A stretch of DNA of 64,000 nucleotides, taken from positions 186,001 through 250,000 of the forward strand of contig WVZY01000008.1 of assembly GCA_011772205.1 (NCBI GenBank), read 5' to 3'. The notes under the pieces were generated by a model, which did not search any database, was not told the origin of the DNA, and saw only the letters and a list, made by a program, of their open reading frames with translations. This document shows, in pieces, positions 7,689-15,973 of this stretch. Positions within the stretch are counted from its first letter, which is position 1, and the number at the start of each line of letters is the position of its first letter. The stretch is from Candidatus Latescibacterota bacterium (GTDB taxonomy: Bacteria; Krumholzibacteriota; Krumholzibacteriia; WVZY01). Both the position numbers and the translations under genes were made by a program.

Positions 7689-9525
7689 GGTGCCTGCCTC
7701 CGAGGCCGACAGCTAGTCCCGTTTGATCGCCTACAGGGGGCTTCTGCTCTGCGAGCTGTTTTTCGAAATATTTCCTGTATGCATCTCTCGCCAGTGGAGC
7801 AGCGAATTCTCCTCCGTGCCCTGCGTTTTCGATAAGGACCGCGATAGCGATAACTGGATCATTTGCTGGGGCATACCCAATAAACCAAGCATGGTCTTTA
7901 CCATGCGGATTTTGAGAAGTCCCAGTCTTGCCCGCTGTTTGAAGCCCATCGACCCGACACCAATGTGCCGTGCCATCCTTGTCTTCGACGACCCCCCGCA
8001 TCGCGCGCTTTAAAAACTGGATCGTCCGTTTCGACAGCGCCCCAATCTCTCGCTTTGGATGGACGACATGGTAATCGTCCCCGATTGAATGAATGACGTG
8101 CGGGCTGACGAGGTACCCCCCATTCGCGATAACGGCGGCAACCCGGCACATTTGGAGCAGCGTCGAAAGAAACTCACCTTGGCCGATCACATTGTTGAGA
8201 ACATGCCCCTGAGTCCATTCACCTTTACCGAGCTTGTTATCATAGTACTTTCTGTCTGGGACGAGACCTCGCGCCTCACCACGCAGCTCAATTCCGGTCC
8301 GGGAGCCGAGGCCGAATGCACGAGCGGCTTCGGCAAGCTCATCTACATCCAGCGTTTCGGCGAACTTGAAGAAGTAGGAGTCACAAGATTGGACAACGGC
8401 ATTGTGAAGATCCATCCACCCATGCCCTTCTTCTCTCCAGCACTTGAAGAATCGGTTGCCGAACCTGTGTGCACCGGTGCAGTAGACGAGCAGCTCCTCC
8501 GGATCCACCAGCTCGTTTTCGAGCGCGACGCTGGCAGAAATCACTTTTAGCGTCGATCCCGGAGGGTATGTTGCCTGTAGGTAGCGATTGAAAAGGGGCT
8601 TACTTTCTTCGTTGTGCAAGCGATCCCACTCTTCTTGATTGATGCCTGCAGCGAAACTGTTTGGATCGAATCGTGGAATGCTCACTGCCGCAATCACAGC
8701 GCCATCGTGGACGTTCATCATGACTACCGCGCCCGTTCCCTCCCTCGCCAACCGTTCCTCGAGATAGGCTTGGATCTTTGCGTCGATCGTCAGCTTCACG
8801 GTCCTTCCCGTTCTCGGCGCAATAGAAGGTCCATCTACATCGCCGAGCACCGTTCCCCAGGCGTTTACTTGAACGACCCGGTAGCCGTGTATCCCGTGAA
8901 GATGTTCTTCACAGTAGAGTTCCAATCCTGTTTTTCCGATCACATCCCCCGCTTGGTAATCGCGTGGATCACTGTTGGCCAGCTCCTCATCGCTTATCTC
9001 TGCAACATAACCGAGGAGGTGGGACGCAAAGAGTCCCTTTCGGTAACGACGCCTTGCTCTTGTCTCCACTCGGAGCTGAGGGAAAAGATCGACATTTTCC
9101 CTGACTGCAGAAATTATCAACTTGTCGGCGTCTTTGACCACCGGGAACGGTAAGCCGGCGTTTTTCTTGGCCCAGATATCGAACCGCGCAAAAACTGCAG
9201 TAGAGTCCAGTGTGAGAAAATTGGAGAGCTTCCGGATCATCATCAAAGCACTTTCTTCTCTTTTCCATGGCACGACTACATCGAAGCGCGGCACGTTATC
9301 AACGAGTACTTCGCCGTTTCGATCTACGATCAATCCCCGTGGAGCGGGAATTCTTAAACGCTGGAATTGGTTTTTCTCCGCGTCCTTGGCGTATCCAGCG
9401 TGCTCGACCGCTTGAAGGGAGAAAAGTCTGATGAGGAGTACGAGGAAAAAAAACACGGCAAACGCTTGAAGCCAGCGACGCCTCGTCCTGCCGAGTCTCT
9501 CATCCCAACTAGCTCTCTTGCCCAA
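7675..9525 (-). CDS. mrdA: Penicillin-binding protein 2 (elongasome transpeptidase)
   Basis: Class B PBP that crosslinks peptidoglycan in the elongasome. A single N-terminal membrane anchor (about residues 18-36) precedes the dimerisation domain (PAPRGLIVDRNGEVLVDN) and the transpeptidase domain. The active-site motifs are Ser324-x-x-Lys327 (YPPGSTLK), Ser380-Cys-Asp382 (SCD in place of SxN) and Lys533-Thr-Gly (AGKTGTSQ). The length of 616 is normal. The start is TTG, within a 17-bp overlap with mreD and preceded by GGTGA. The SCD motif is as in other elongation-specific PBP2 proteins. It lies between mreD and rodA. Confidence 0.96.
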   Translation of the reverse strand: MGKRASWDERLGRTRRRWLQAFAVFFFLVLLIRLFSLQAVEHAGYAKDAEKNQFQRLRIPAPRGLIVDRNGEVLVDNVPRFDVVVPWKREESALMMIRKLSNFLTLDSTAVFARFDIWAKKNAGLPFPVVKDADKLIISAVRENVDLFPQLRVETRARRRYRKGLFASHLLGYVAEISDEELANSDPRDYQAGDVIGKTGLELYCEEHLHGIHGYRVVQVNAWGTVLGDVDGPSIAPRTGRTVKLTIDAKIQAYLEERLAREGTGAVVMMNVHDGAVIAAVSIPRFDPNSFAAGINQEEWDRLHNEESKPLFNRYLQATYPPGSTLKVISASVALENELVDPEELLVYCTGAHRFGNRFFKCWREEGHGWMDLHNAVVQSCDSYFFKFAETLDVDELAEAARAFGLGSRTGIELRGEARGLVPDRKYYDNKLGKGEWTQGHVLNNVIGQGEFLSTLLQMCRVAAVIANGGYLVSPHVIHSIGDDYHVVHPKREIGALSKRTIQFLKRAMRGVVEDKDGTAHWCRVDGLQTAGKTGTSQNPHGKDHAWFIGYAPANDPVIAIAVLIENAGHGGEFAAPLARDAYRKYFEKQLAEQKPPVGDQTGLAVGLGGRHRESN

Positions 9526-10009
9526 CCGATCTCACCATCCTCGCATTAATAAACAGCATCAACTTGTGCAAGACAATTCCAGCGACAGCCGTGTACACCG
9601 CAGACGGAATCGCGACGTTGAAGAGCATCTTGATGAAATTCCCCATATCGAGAGCAGTAAAGAAGATCAAATAGACAAAATCGTGTCCCAATGCGGCGAG
9701 AAAGAATACAGCTGACAAAAACAGGGTTCTCTCGGGAACCGTCTTGGCGCCCACGTGGCCGAAAGCATAACCGATGAGAGTCTTTGTGAGCGCATTCAAG
9801 CCTAGAAACGCAGGATTGAAAAGATCTTGAAAAAGCCCGACGACAAATCCGATCAGGGATCCTCTTATCGTGCCCTTATACAAGGCGAAAAATGAGCACA
9901 GGAGTAGAGCGAAATCGGGCGAGATTTCACCGATCGAAAGCTTTCTCAACGCCACGACTTGAAGAAACAAACACACAAATGCGATGATCACCAGAACGGA
10001 TACTCTCAT
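9509..10009 (-). CDS. mreD: Rod shape-determining protein MreD
   Basis: A 166-residue integral membrane protein with five to six hydrophobic helices and the MreD-typical GSLIGFVVGLFQDLFNPAFLG segment, where the G...G...D pattern is conserved in the family. MreD belongs to the MreBCD-RodA-PBP2 elongasome and interacts with MreC. The start overlaps the mreC stop by four bases (ATGA) and its end overlaps the PBP2 gene. The sequence is poorly conserved in general, so position in the operon carries much of the call. Confidence 0.92.
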   Translation of the reverse strand: MRVSVLVIIAFVCLFLQVVALRKLSIGEISPDFALLLCSFFALYKGTIRGSLIGFVVGLFQDLFNPAFLGLNALTKTLIGYAFGHVGAKTVPERTLFLSAVFFLAALGHDFVYLIFFTALDMGNFIKMLFNVAIPSAVYTAVAGIVLHKLMLFINARMVRSVGQES

Positions 10010-10878
10010 CGTGCGTACAATGCATTTTTACGAGCACTACCGAACACCGACAGGCTGTCTTCCATATCGTAAAAGATCGCTTGATTCCAAGGGATCTCAT
10101 CTATAACGACGAAAACCTCCTCAAGCGACCTGAATTTGATATAGCTCTTGGCCTCCACTCTGAGGCTGAGCCCGTCGATCGCATGGGTGACTTTGCTCAC
10201 TACGGCGACGGGGAATCCTTTTGGGACAACACCGCCGAATCCGCTTGTTATCAGTGTATCCCCTATTGCGACATCTTCAACGATACCGACGTTTTTAAGC
10301 TCAAAATATGAATGATGCATCCACTCTAGAATGCCGACAACACGACTCCTCTTGTCGATACAGCTTACCGGATTGTTCCGGCTGCAGATCAGCTGAACCC
10401 AGGAGGAATTTCCAAAAACTTCTATAATCCGACCAACATACCCCCGATAGGATAAAACCGGCATCCGCACTCTCAGAGAATCTCGCGCACCCTTGTCGAT
10501 GACGAGCATCGTTTGATAGCGGTCGAGATTCCTTCCAATTACTTCACAAGGAACGAGTTTCAGGAACTGCTCCTCTTTGAAATCGGCCAGTCTCCGCAGC
10601 CGCTCCCTCTCTTCCCTGAATTGGGCAAGCCTCTCCCTTTCCAGCAGGAGGCTTGCAGCAATGCGCTTGAGCCGCCTGTTTTCTTCTCTCATTTCACGAA
10701 AATCTTCGACAAAGTGGGTTACCCGGTCAACAGGAAGGAACAATCCATTGAGCGCTACCTTGGCCATACCGAATTTTGCCCGCTGTGGTATGATCAGTAG
10801 AATAAGGGAGAGGATAACAAGTAGACCGAGCGTTGTTTTGTCACGGTGTCTTTGAAAAAGCTGCTCGATAATCTGCAT
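10006..10878 (-). CDS. mreC: Rod shape-determining protein MreC
   Basis: A bitopic elongasome scaffold. After a short cytoplasmic tail and a membrane segment (about residues 16-33, LGLLVILSLILLIIP), a coiled coil (MREENRRLKRIAASLLLERERLAQFREERERL, residues ~63-94) leads into the periplasmic beta-barrel domain, with VIGRNLDRYQTMLVIDKG and GYVGRIIEVFGNSSWVQLI diagnostic of MreC. The length is 290. It starts one base after the mreB stop and overlaps mreD by four bases, so mreBCD translation is coupled. Confidence 0.95.
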   Translation of the reverse strand: MQIIEQLFQRHRDKTTLGLLVILSLILLIIPQRAKFGMAKVALNGLFLPVDRVTHFVEDFREMREENRRLKRIAASLLLERERLAQFREERERLRRLADFKEEQFLKLVPCEVIGRNLDRYQTMLVIDKGARDSLRVRMPVLSYRGYVGRIIEVFGNSSWVQLICSRNNPVSCIDKRSRVVGILEWMHHSYFELKNVGIVEDVAIGDTLITSGFGGVVPKGFPVAVVSKVTHAIDGLSLRVEAKSYIKFRSLEEVFVVIDEIPWNQAIFYDMEDSLSVFGSARKNALYAR

Positions 10879-10879
10879 T

Positions 10880-11914
10880 TCAATCGTGAGTGCTTTGCAT
10901 CAAGATTCTGTCGTAGAGATGGACGTTGTCCAAAACCTTCCCCGCTCCGAGCACAACGCAACGCAGGGGATCGTCAACAAGATTGATCGGCAAGTTGGTC
11001 TGCTCCTTTAGCAGAGTGTCCAGGCCTTTCAATAACGAGCCTCCACCCGTCAGAACGATTCCTCTATCGACGATATCGGCGGCGAGTTCCGGTGGAGTCT
11101 GCTCCAGGGCGGTTTTGAGTGCTTCGACGATTTGAGAAAGAGGTTCGCTCATTGCTTCGCGAATCTCCTCGCTCGTGAGCTTTAGGTTCTTTGGGATTCC
11201 GGCGACAAGATCCCTCCCTTTCACCTCAATCTCAAGTTCATTATCCAGCATCGTTGCCGATCCAATTTGCATTTTTATTTGCTCCGCTGTCTGTTCGCCG
11301 ATCAGCAGGTTATATGTGCGTTTTACGTAATTGACGAGCGCTTCGTCCATTTCATCTCCGGCAACTCGGATCGAGCAGTTCGCCACAATACCGTCCAACG
11401 CGATGACGGCGATCTCTGTTGTTCCTCCCCCAATATCGATAATCATGTTACCCGAGGGTTTATCGACGGGGAGGCCCACGCCGATTGCTGCTGCGATAGG
11501 TTCTGCGATCAGATACACATCGCGCGCGCCCGCGTGCTCGGCGCTGTCCCGAACGGCCCGTTTCTCCACTTCGGTGATGCCTGAGGGAACGGCAATAACG
11601 ATTCTCGGCCGGATGAACAGCTTCTTCTTCTGAGATTTTTTGATAAACTCTCTCAACATCATCTCGGTAATCTCGAAGTCGGCGATCACCCCATCTTTCA
11701 TCGGGCGTATGGCGGCGATATGCTGTGGCGTTTTGCCCAGCATAGCCTTGGCTTCCTTTCCGACCGCATAAACCTTACGGTTGGATTGATCCACTGCGAC
11801 GACGGATGGTTCGTCCAGAACGATTCCGTTTCCCTTGACGAAAACGAGCGTATTGGCAGTGCCCAAATCGATCGCCACATCATTCGAAAGAAAATTGGAT
11901 AACCTGGAAAACAC
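10880..11914 (-). CDS. mreB: Rod shape-determining actin homologue MreB
   Basis: A membrane-associated bacterial actin that positions wall synthesis. The 344 residues carry the actin-fold phosphate loops: AIDLGTANTLVFVKG near the N-terminus, IIDIGGGTTEIAVIAL in the middle, and GIVLTGGGSLLKGLD towards the C-terminus. AVPSGITEVEKRAVRDSAE and LIAEPIAAAIG are also typical. The start is GTG with GGAG about 11 bases upstream. It follows radC by 43 bp and leads mreC-mreD-PBP2-rodA-lgt-comF. Confidence 0.98.
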   Translation of the reverse strand: MFSRLSNFLSNDVAIDLGTANTLVFVKGNGIVLDEPSVVAVDQSNRKVYAVGKEAKAMLGKTPQHIAAIRPMKDGVIADFEITEMMLREFIKKSQKKKLFIRPRIVIAVPSGITEVEKRAVRDSAEHAGARDVYLIAEPIAAAIGVGLPVDKPSGNMIIDIGGGTTEIAVIALDGIVANCSIRVAGDEMDEALVNYVKRTYNLLIGEQTAEQIKMQIGSATMLDNELEIEVKGRDLVAGIPKNLKLTSEEIREAMSEPLSQIVEALKTALEQTPPELAADIVDRGIVLTGGGSLLKGLDTLLKEQTNLPINLVDDPLRCVVLGAGKVLDNVHLYDRILMQSTHD

Positions 11915-11957
11915 TTCCGATCCCGCTCCTTTCCTGATCCTTCTCCCGTGGGCCTGC

Positions 11958-12644
11958 CTAAAAGTAGCCCCTCTCCTTCAAGCTAGTAAACTTTCCCGCT
12001 CCAATGATCACATGGTCGAGCAGCCCGATTCCTATGAGTTCGCCGCATTTCGCAAACCGCTTGGTGAATTCGATGTCTTCCTTGCTGGGCTTTGGATCGC
12101 CGGTTGGGTGATTGTGCACCAGCACGATCGAAGCTGCGCTGGTCGATATCGCTGGCTTCAAGATTTCCCTCGGATGGACAATAGATGCATTTAATGAGCC
12201 AATCGATATCGTTGCGGTTTTTATGACCTGGTTCTTCGTGTTCAAAAATGCCGCTTTGAAATGCTCCCTGTCATAGTGCTTCATCTCATCCATAAAAATT
12301 CTGGCTACATCTCTCGGGGATTTTATCAATGCCCCGTTACTGCCAGATTCCCGGACGAGCCTTTTGCCCAGCTCGAAAGCGGCAGCCAGCTGGCACGCTC
12401 GGGCAAACCCGATACCGGTAACGCACTTCAGATCGTCGAGATCGGCTTTGCCGAGAGAGGGTAGGTCGCCAAAGGTTTCCAGAAGCCGATACGCTACAGC
12501 AAGGGCGCCGGCGCCTTTCGAACCACTGCCGATGACGATCGACAAAAGCTCTTGGAGAGAGAGCTCCTGCGCTCCGATATGATACAACCTCTCCCGGGGT
12601 CTATCGCCGGGAGGGAGTCCTTTGACGGACATCCCATTCATCAT
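11958..12644 (-). CDS. radC: RadC/JAB-domain DNA repair-associated protein
   Basis: An N-terminal helix-hairpin-helix-type region (RPRERL...LSLQELLSIVIGSG and KCVTGIGFARACQL) is followed by the JAB/MPN-like domain with the metal motif VHNHPTGDPKPSKEDIE, the usual RadC architecture. The role of RadC in recombination is disputed. The frame opens at a GTG (12653), but ATG at 12644 follows AGGGGGTGGGG and gives about 228 residues, the normal length. A good promoter lies 85 bp upstream. Placement of radC just before mreB is common in bacteria, and the 43-bp spacing suggests one transcript. Confidence 0.93.
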   Translation of the reverse strand: MMNGMSVKGLPPGDRPRERLYHIGAQELSLQELLSIVIGSGSKGAGALAVAYRLLETFGDLPSLGKADLDDLKCVTGIGFARACQLAAAFELGKRLVRESGSNGALIKSPRDVARIFMDEMKHYDREHFKAAFLNTKNQVIKTATISIGSLNASIVHPREILKPAISTSAASIVLVHNHPTGDPKPSKEDIEFTKRFAKCGELIGIGLLDHVIIGAGKFTSLKERGYF

Positions 12645-12728
12645 CTTCCCCACCCCCTAACGATCCGTCAGAGGAAACATACCACAAGACGATGGCAGGC
12701 TACCACCTGCTCAGACACTCCTACAAGC

Positions 12729-12757
12729 ATTTTATTCGGCGGACAGCACATCCGCAA
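12729..12757 (-). promoter_or_regulatory. Candidate sigma70-type promoter for radC-mreBCD operon
   Basis: Minus strand TTGCGG (12757-12752), 17-bp spacer, TAAAAT (12734-12729). The -10 matches five of six bases, the -35 three of six. It would give a leader of about 78 nt before radC, with a small GCAGG/CCTGC hairpin. Between here and the rhomboid stop there is only a 21-codon frame (12834-12769) behind a GGGGGAGGAA box, too short to call a gene. Confidence 0.5.
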
Positions 12758-12887
12758 GAAATCTTTACTCACCTCGTCATGTCGGACGCCGTTCGGACGT
12801 TATCATCCGGGGGGACGCTCATCATCCCGAGCATTTCCTCCCCCTCTCCATTTTCTCAGAACTCCCGACAACTCGTAAAAGGTGCTC

Positions 12888-14111
12888 TCAAACTGCTCCA
12901 AAAGAGAGAAGCCGTACTTGCTCCCGAGCGAATTCCACCCACTCATCATCAGGATACAACTCTATGAGCTTTTTGTAACAACGCGCAGCTTCATCTATAT
13001 CATCCAACGTGTTCCAATAGAGGTTTGCCGAGCGCAATAGAGCAAACGGTGCCTCTTTGTGCAGAGGGTAGCGTCTCGCGAAGTTTTCGTAAGCCCTTAT
13101 CGCAAGCTTATGCTTGAGATTTCGCTCGAGGCCGAATGCGAGATCGAGATGCTTCCCAGGTGAGAGCACAAAGTTCGGGAAACCATGGAGCGCTTCCCTA
13201 AAGAGATCTTCCGCCCGCCCCCGCTGTTTCTTCCGCAGGAGACGTTCGCAGGCTTTTCTGTAGTTCTCATTCGCGCCTTTGGTGTCCCCGACGATGATCT
13301 TCGCCCTGGCCAGCGTGGCAACGGCGTTGTCGTCGTCGGGGCGCAACGAGAGATAATCTATCAACTCCCCCTGGGCGGCATACGCTTCGCCCTTTTCGAC
13401 GTATCTCTGCGCCCTGCGCCAGATGGTTTCGATCTTGGCTCTTCTATGCTCGCCCACTAGGAGGACCAGCCCAACTGCCCACATAAAGCCTGCGATGTGA
13501 GTGATATAAGCGACGTTCGACGCGACGCCGCCCGCCTGCACCAAACCGCGGACGAGCTGCAGTACAAACCACAGGGCGATGGCGAGCAGCGCTGGTATTT
13601 CGACTCTTCCAGCCCGGTTGTACGCCTGCAGTGGCATGAACGCCCAGAAAGCCACTTCCAAGCGGCTGGCATAGAATCGTACGGCAAATGCTCCCAAAAT
13701 CCCGGAGATCGCTCCCGAGGCACCAATGATACCCACATCCGGTTGGTGTAAGACATGGATGTTAAACAGCCCCTGGAGCACATTTCCCAAAGCAGACGAC
13801 GAGAAAAACAGTATGGCGTAAAAGACCGCTCCCATACGATCCTCGACATACCTTCCAAAGACCAGCAGGAAAACCATGTTGCTTATCAGATGGAGGTACC
13901 CAAAATGGAGAAAGGCAGCGGCCATAGCTATAAACAGGTTGGATTGCCCAGGAATATAGATGAGATTGTAAAAATCGACCGGCAGCTGCCCGGCATAGTA
14001 CCGGTTCCCGAAGAAAATAGCGAGACAGAGGAAACAGCAGAAGTATGTTATAGCAGGGAACTTACGGAGCTCCTCATCGATCCTCACAGGTATGTAATAA
14101 AAGAAGTACAT
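12888..14111 (-). CDS. Rhomboid-family intramembrane serine protease with C-terminal TPR-like repeats
   Basis: Residues 1-220 form a rhomboid membrane domain: the L1-loop-proximal HxxxN motif (His74...Asn78 in GYLHLISNMV), the catalytic Gly-x-Ser-Gly at Ser132 (IGASGAISG) and catalytic His205 in YITHIAGFMWA, so the Ser-His dyad is complete. Residues ~225-400 are soluble helical repeats of TPR type (for example AQGELIDYLSLRPDDDNAVATLARA and the A..CYKKLIELYPDD module), placing a protein-binding module on one face of the membrane. Rhomboids cleave membrane-spanning substrates; the substrate here is unknown. It is separated from the upstream barrel gene by a strong terminator. The start has only a weak SD. 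Confidence 0.9.
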   Translation of the reverse strand: MYFFYYIPVRIDEELRKFPAITYFCCFLCLAIFFGNRYYAGQLPVDFYNLIYIPGQSNLFIAMAAAFLHFGYLHLISNMVFLLVFGRYVEDRMGAVFYAILFFSSSALGNVLQGLFNIHVLHQPDVGIIGASGAISGILGAFAVRFYASRLEVAFWAFMPLQAYNRAGRVEIPALLAIALWFVLQLVRGLVQAGGVASNVAYITHIAGFMWAVGLVLLVGEHRRAKIETIWRRAQRYVEKGEAYAAQGELIDYLSLRPDDDNAVATLARAKIIVGDTKGANENYRKACERLLRKKQRGRAEDLFREALHGFPNFVLSPGKHLDLAFGLERNLKHKLAIRAYENFARRYPLHKEAPFALLRSANLYWNTLDDIDEAARCYKKLIELYPDDEWVEFAREQVRLLSFGAV

Positions 14112-14212
14112 CGTCGGTGCTCTCTTTTACCGGTTAAAGCTCAAGAAATCATTGACTTGCAATATTCGGGCCTCGGAAAGCAAATACTCGAATTGGAGCC
14201 AGGAATCCGCGC

Positions 14213-14247
14213 AAAAAATTGAGCCCCCCAATATCTGGGGGGCTCAA
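14213..14247 (-). terminator. Rho-independent terminator of the outer-membrane barrel gene
   Basis: A perfect 12-bp stem (TTGAGCCCCCCA with TGGGGGGCTCAA, 14219-14247) closes a 5-nt loop; in the minus-strand sense it runs into a T-rich end (six T at 14218-14213). It is 37 bases past the stop of the gene at 14284. This is the strongest terminator in the window. Confidence 0.93.
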
Positions 14248-14283
14248 CATCATCCGGCCCAATGAGCTGTGCCTACACAGCTC

Positions 14284-15549
14284 CTAGAAATGATAAATGG
14301 CGCTGATTCGGGAAATCGGGACATCATCAGCGGGCTGCGCTGGCTCACGAATCCCATAATTATAGTCATAGGCGGAGTGACCGGTCAGCCAGTATCCCAC
14401 GCTGAACGGAAGCTCCGGACCCAGCTCCATGTCGATGTCGAACTCGGCGATATGGAAGCCGGCTCCCAGGAACCAATCAAAGAATGCATCCGTGTAGTCG
14501 ATCTCGGAGGCATCGACATATGTATCCGTACCCTTCACCAGTGACTTGATCGCTCCGACGCGCACTGTCAACCATGGCTTCACAGCGGACTCAAGGGCCA
14601 GACGGAAGGTTGGGAGGTAGAACGCTGTGAACTCGGCGAGAGCGGCGCCTAACGTATCAGGAACCGAGGGCTCCCAGCTCATTCGCTGGACCTCGACGCC
14701 AAAAACGAGCAGGTTGTTCGTGTTCACATCGAGATTCAGAGCGGCACCGATCCGGAACGCGTTGATTTTATCTCCGTGAGATCCAAAAGTCAGATCCGGA
14801 TTCTCTAGAGCAAACTCCAGGAACTGGAATTCGGCGAATGGAACGAGCGTCGCATAATCTTTCCACTCGTAGAAAATACGCAGGGCACCATCGAAAACGA
14901 GCTGCTTATCGAAATCCGACGTGTCCGGGGTGATGAACGATCCGTACGGGATGTTCTCGCCGCCAGCGACACCCACCGTGAATGCAACGTCCATGTAAGC
15001 ACTCTCGCCTGCATCGGCGCGGATCCCGCCACCAAAGGTCGTGAACCTCAGATCAGATGTCAGATCCGCAGTCTGGATATCCGCATCAGATCGTGTGAAT
15101 CCCAGGCCAACGGCGAGTTTCTCGAACTCCTTACCCCACTGGATGGCGAACTTGTTCACGGGGAAAGCACGGCCGACAAATTGATCATAGATGTCGAGCA
15201 TTTCAATGCTCGCGAACACGGGGTTCACGATGAAGAAGCTGTTGTCCGTAACGTTGTCCATCAGGAAAATCCCCCAGGTGCCGTATTTGCCGTTCTCACC
15301 ACATGAGTGTGTGATACCGAGCGCCTGATCGATAGCGGAGAATCCGTTGTACGTACCCAATTCCGCCATCACCATGTTGCTGTAAGAAGGGAGTGTGGCG
15401 TACCAACGGAAAATGTTGGAGTCATCGTTGATGTAGTCTCCAGAGCGGGCAAGTGAGTTTTGCCTCGCCGTTGTGGCGAGAGCAATAGGAGCCGCCATCG
15501 CAACAACGAGCAGCGAAACGACGCACACTTTGCCGAAAGTTTTAAACAT
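14284..15549 (-). CDS. Exported outer-membrane beta-barrel-like protein, family not identified
   Basis: A 421-residue protein with a clear signal peptide (MFKTFGKVCVVSLLVVAMAA, cleavage near ALA-TTARQ). The mature part is rich in alternating aromatic and hydrophobic strands and ends in SRISAIYHF, a C-terminal Phe as used for BAM recognition of outer-membrane barrels. After the signal it has GDYINDDSNIFRWYATLPSY. I do not recognise a named family; a porin-like or surface protein is the likely class. The start at 15549 follows AGGAGG by six bases; the open frame upstream to 15645 is not needed. The gene has its own promoter, a long structured leader and a very strong terminator, suggesting a highly expressed, separately regulated product. 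Confidence 0.8.
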   Translation of the reverse strand: MFKTFGKVCVVSLLVVAMAAPIALATTARQNSLARSGDYINDDSNIFRWYATLPSYSNMVMAELGTYNGFSAIDQALGITHSCGENGKYGTWGIFLMDNVTDNSFFIVNPVFASIEMLDIYDQFVGRAFPVNKFAIQWGKEFEKLAVGLGFTRSDADIQTADLTSDLRFTTFGGGIRADAGESAYMDVAFTVGVAGGENIPYGSFITPDTSDFDKQLVFDGALRIFYEWKDYATLVPFAEFQFLEFALENPDLTFGSHGDKINAFRIGAALNLDVNTNNLLVFGVEVQRMSWEPSVPDTLGAALAEFTAFYLPTFRLALESAVKPWLTVRVGAIKSLVKGTDTYVDASEIDYTDAFFDWFLGAGFHIAEFDIDMELGPELPFSVGYWLTGHSAYDYNYGIREPAQPADDVPISRISAIYHF

Positions 15550-15679
15550 CTCGAACCTCCTCATCCAGGAACAGAGGGCCTTGGAGGAAACCGGCTTCTC
15601 CATTCCTAAAATTCGATTTATTTCGATTTCGAATACTGCATACACTAAAGGTGTCCGAATCCTACCGCCCGACGGCGGT

Positions 15680-15700
15680 TCACCTAACGTAGTGATGCAT
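15680..15700 (-). CDS. Putative leader peptide MHHYVR
   Basis: Six codons ATG CAT CAC TAC GTT AGG then TGA, directly behind the AGAAGGAGGTGAT box that is fully complementary to the 3' end of 16S rRNA. The spacing from AGGAGG to ATG is only two bases, which is tight; a GTG one codon earlier is also in frame. A small stable hairpin follows the stop codon. Translation is inferred only from these signals. Confidence 0.25.
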   Translation of the reverse strand: MHHYVR

Positions 15701-15822
15701 CACCTCCTTCTGCAAACGGACCCACGGTGACTTAGCCCAAGTAATAAAAAAGAACAACGATTGTATTGTTAAAACTGGATACAGAAATCCCCCCCATTCT
15801 TCCTCCCACACTACGATCGTGG

Positions 15823-15851
15823 AAATTACCGACACGCCAAAATCTTGTCAA
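15823..15851 (-). promoter_or_regulatory. Sigma70-type promoter of the barrel gene
   Basis: Minus strand TTGACA (15851-15846), 17-bp spacer, TAATTT (15828-15823). The -35 is perfect and the -10 matches three of six. It would give a leader of about 265 nt. Confidence 0.55.
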
Positions 15852-15973
15852 CTTCTTTTATTGTGAGGAGGAGAATTTTCACGAGCGACCGCTGACTGGA
15901 CCGGACAAAACGATCTTGCCGTGTACCTTTTGGAGGATCTCTAATCCTTTGTCATTAAAAAACTTGCAAGGAA

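Larger units (their letters stand above)
15550..15973 (-). promoter_or_regulatory. Long 5' region of the barrel gene (promoter, leader, mini-ORF, hairpin)
   Basis: A 424-bp region without a conventional gene. In transcription order it holds a candidate promoter (15851-15823), a weak AACAA/TTGTT inverted repeat followed by T-rich sequence (about 15770-15741), an unusually complete SD AGAAGGAGGTGAT (15711-15699), a 12-bp perfect palindrome GTGATGCATCAC (15703-15692), a six-codon frame (15700-15680), a 6-bp stem ACCGCC/GGCGGT with a tetraloop (15679-15664), then about 115 nt to the real start. The arrangement resembles a leader-peptide control region. At its far end a T6 run (15962-15957) just past the NlpC/P60 gene has only a weak stem. 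Confidence 0.5.

Noticed and set aside
12769-12834. 21-codon frame behind GGGGGAGGAA between rhomboid and radC genes
   Set aside because: The SD spacing is too short and the frame has no supporting feature; mentioned only under the promoter entry.
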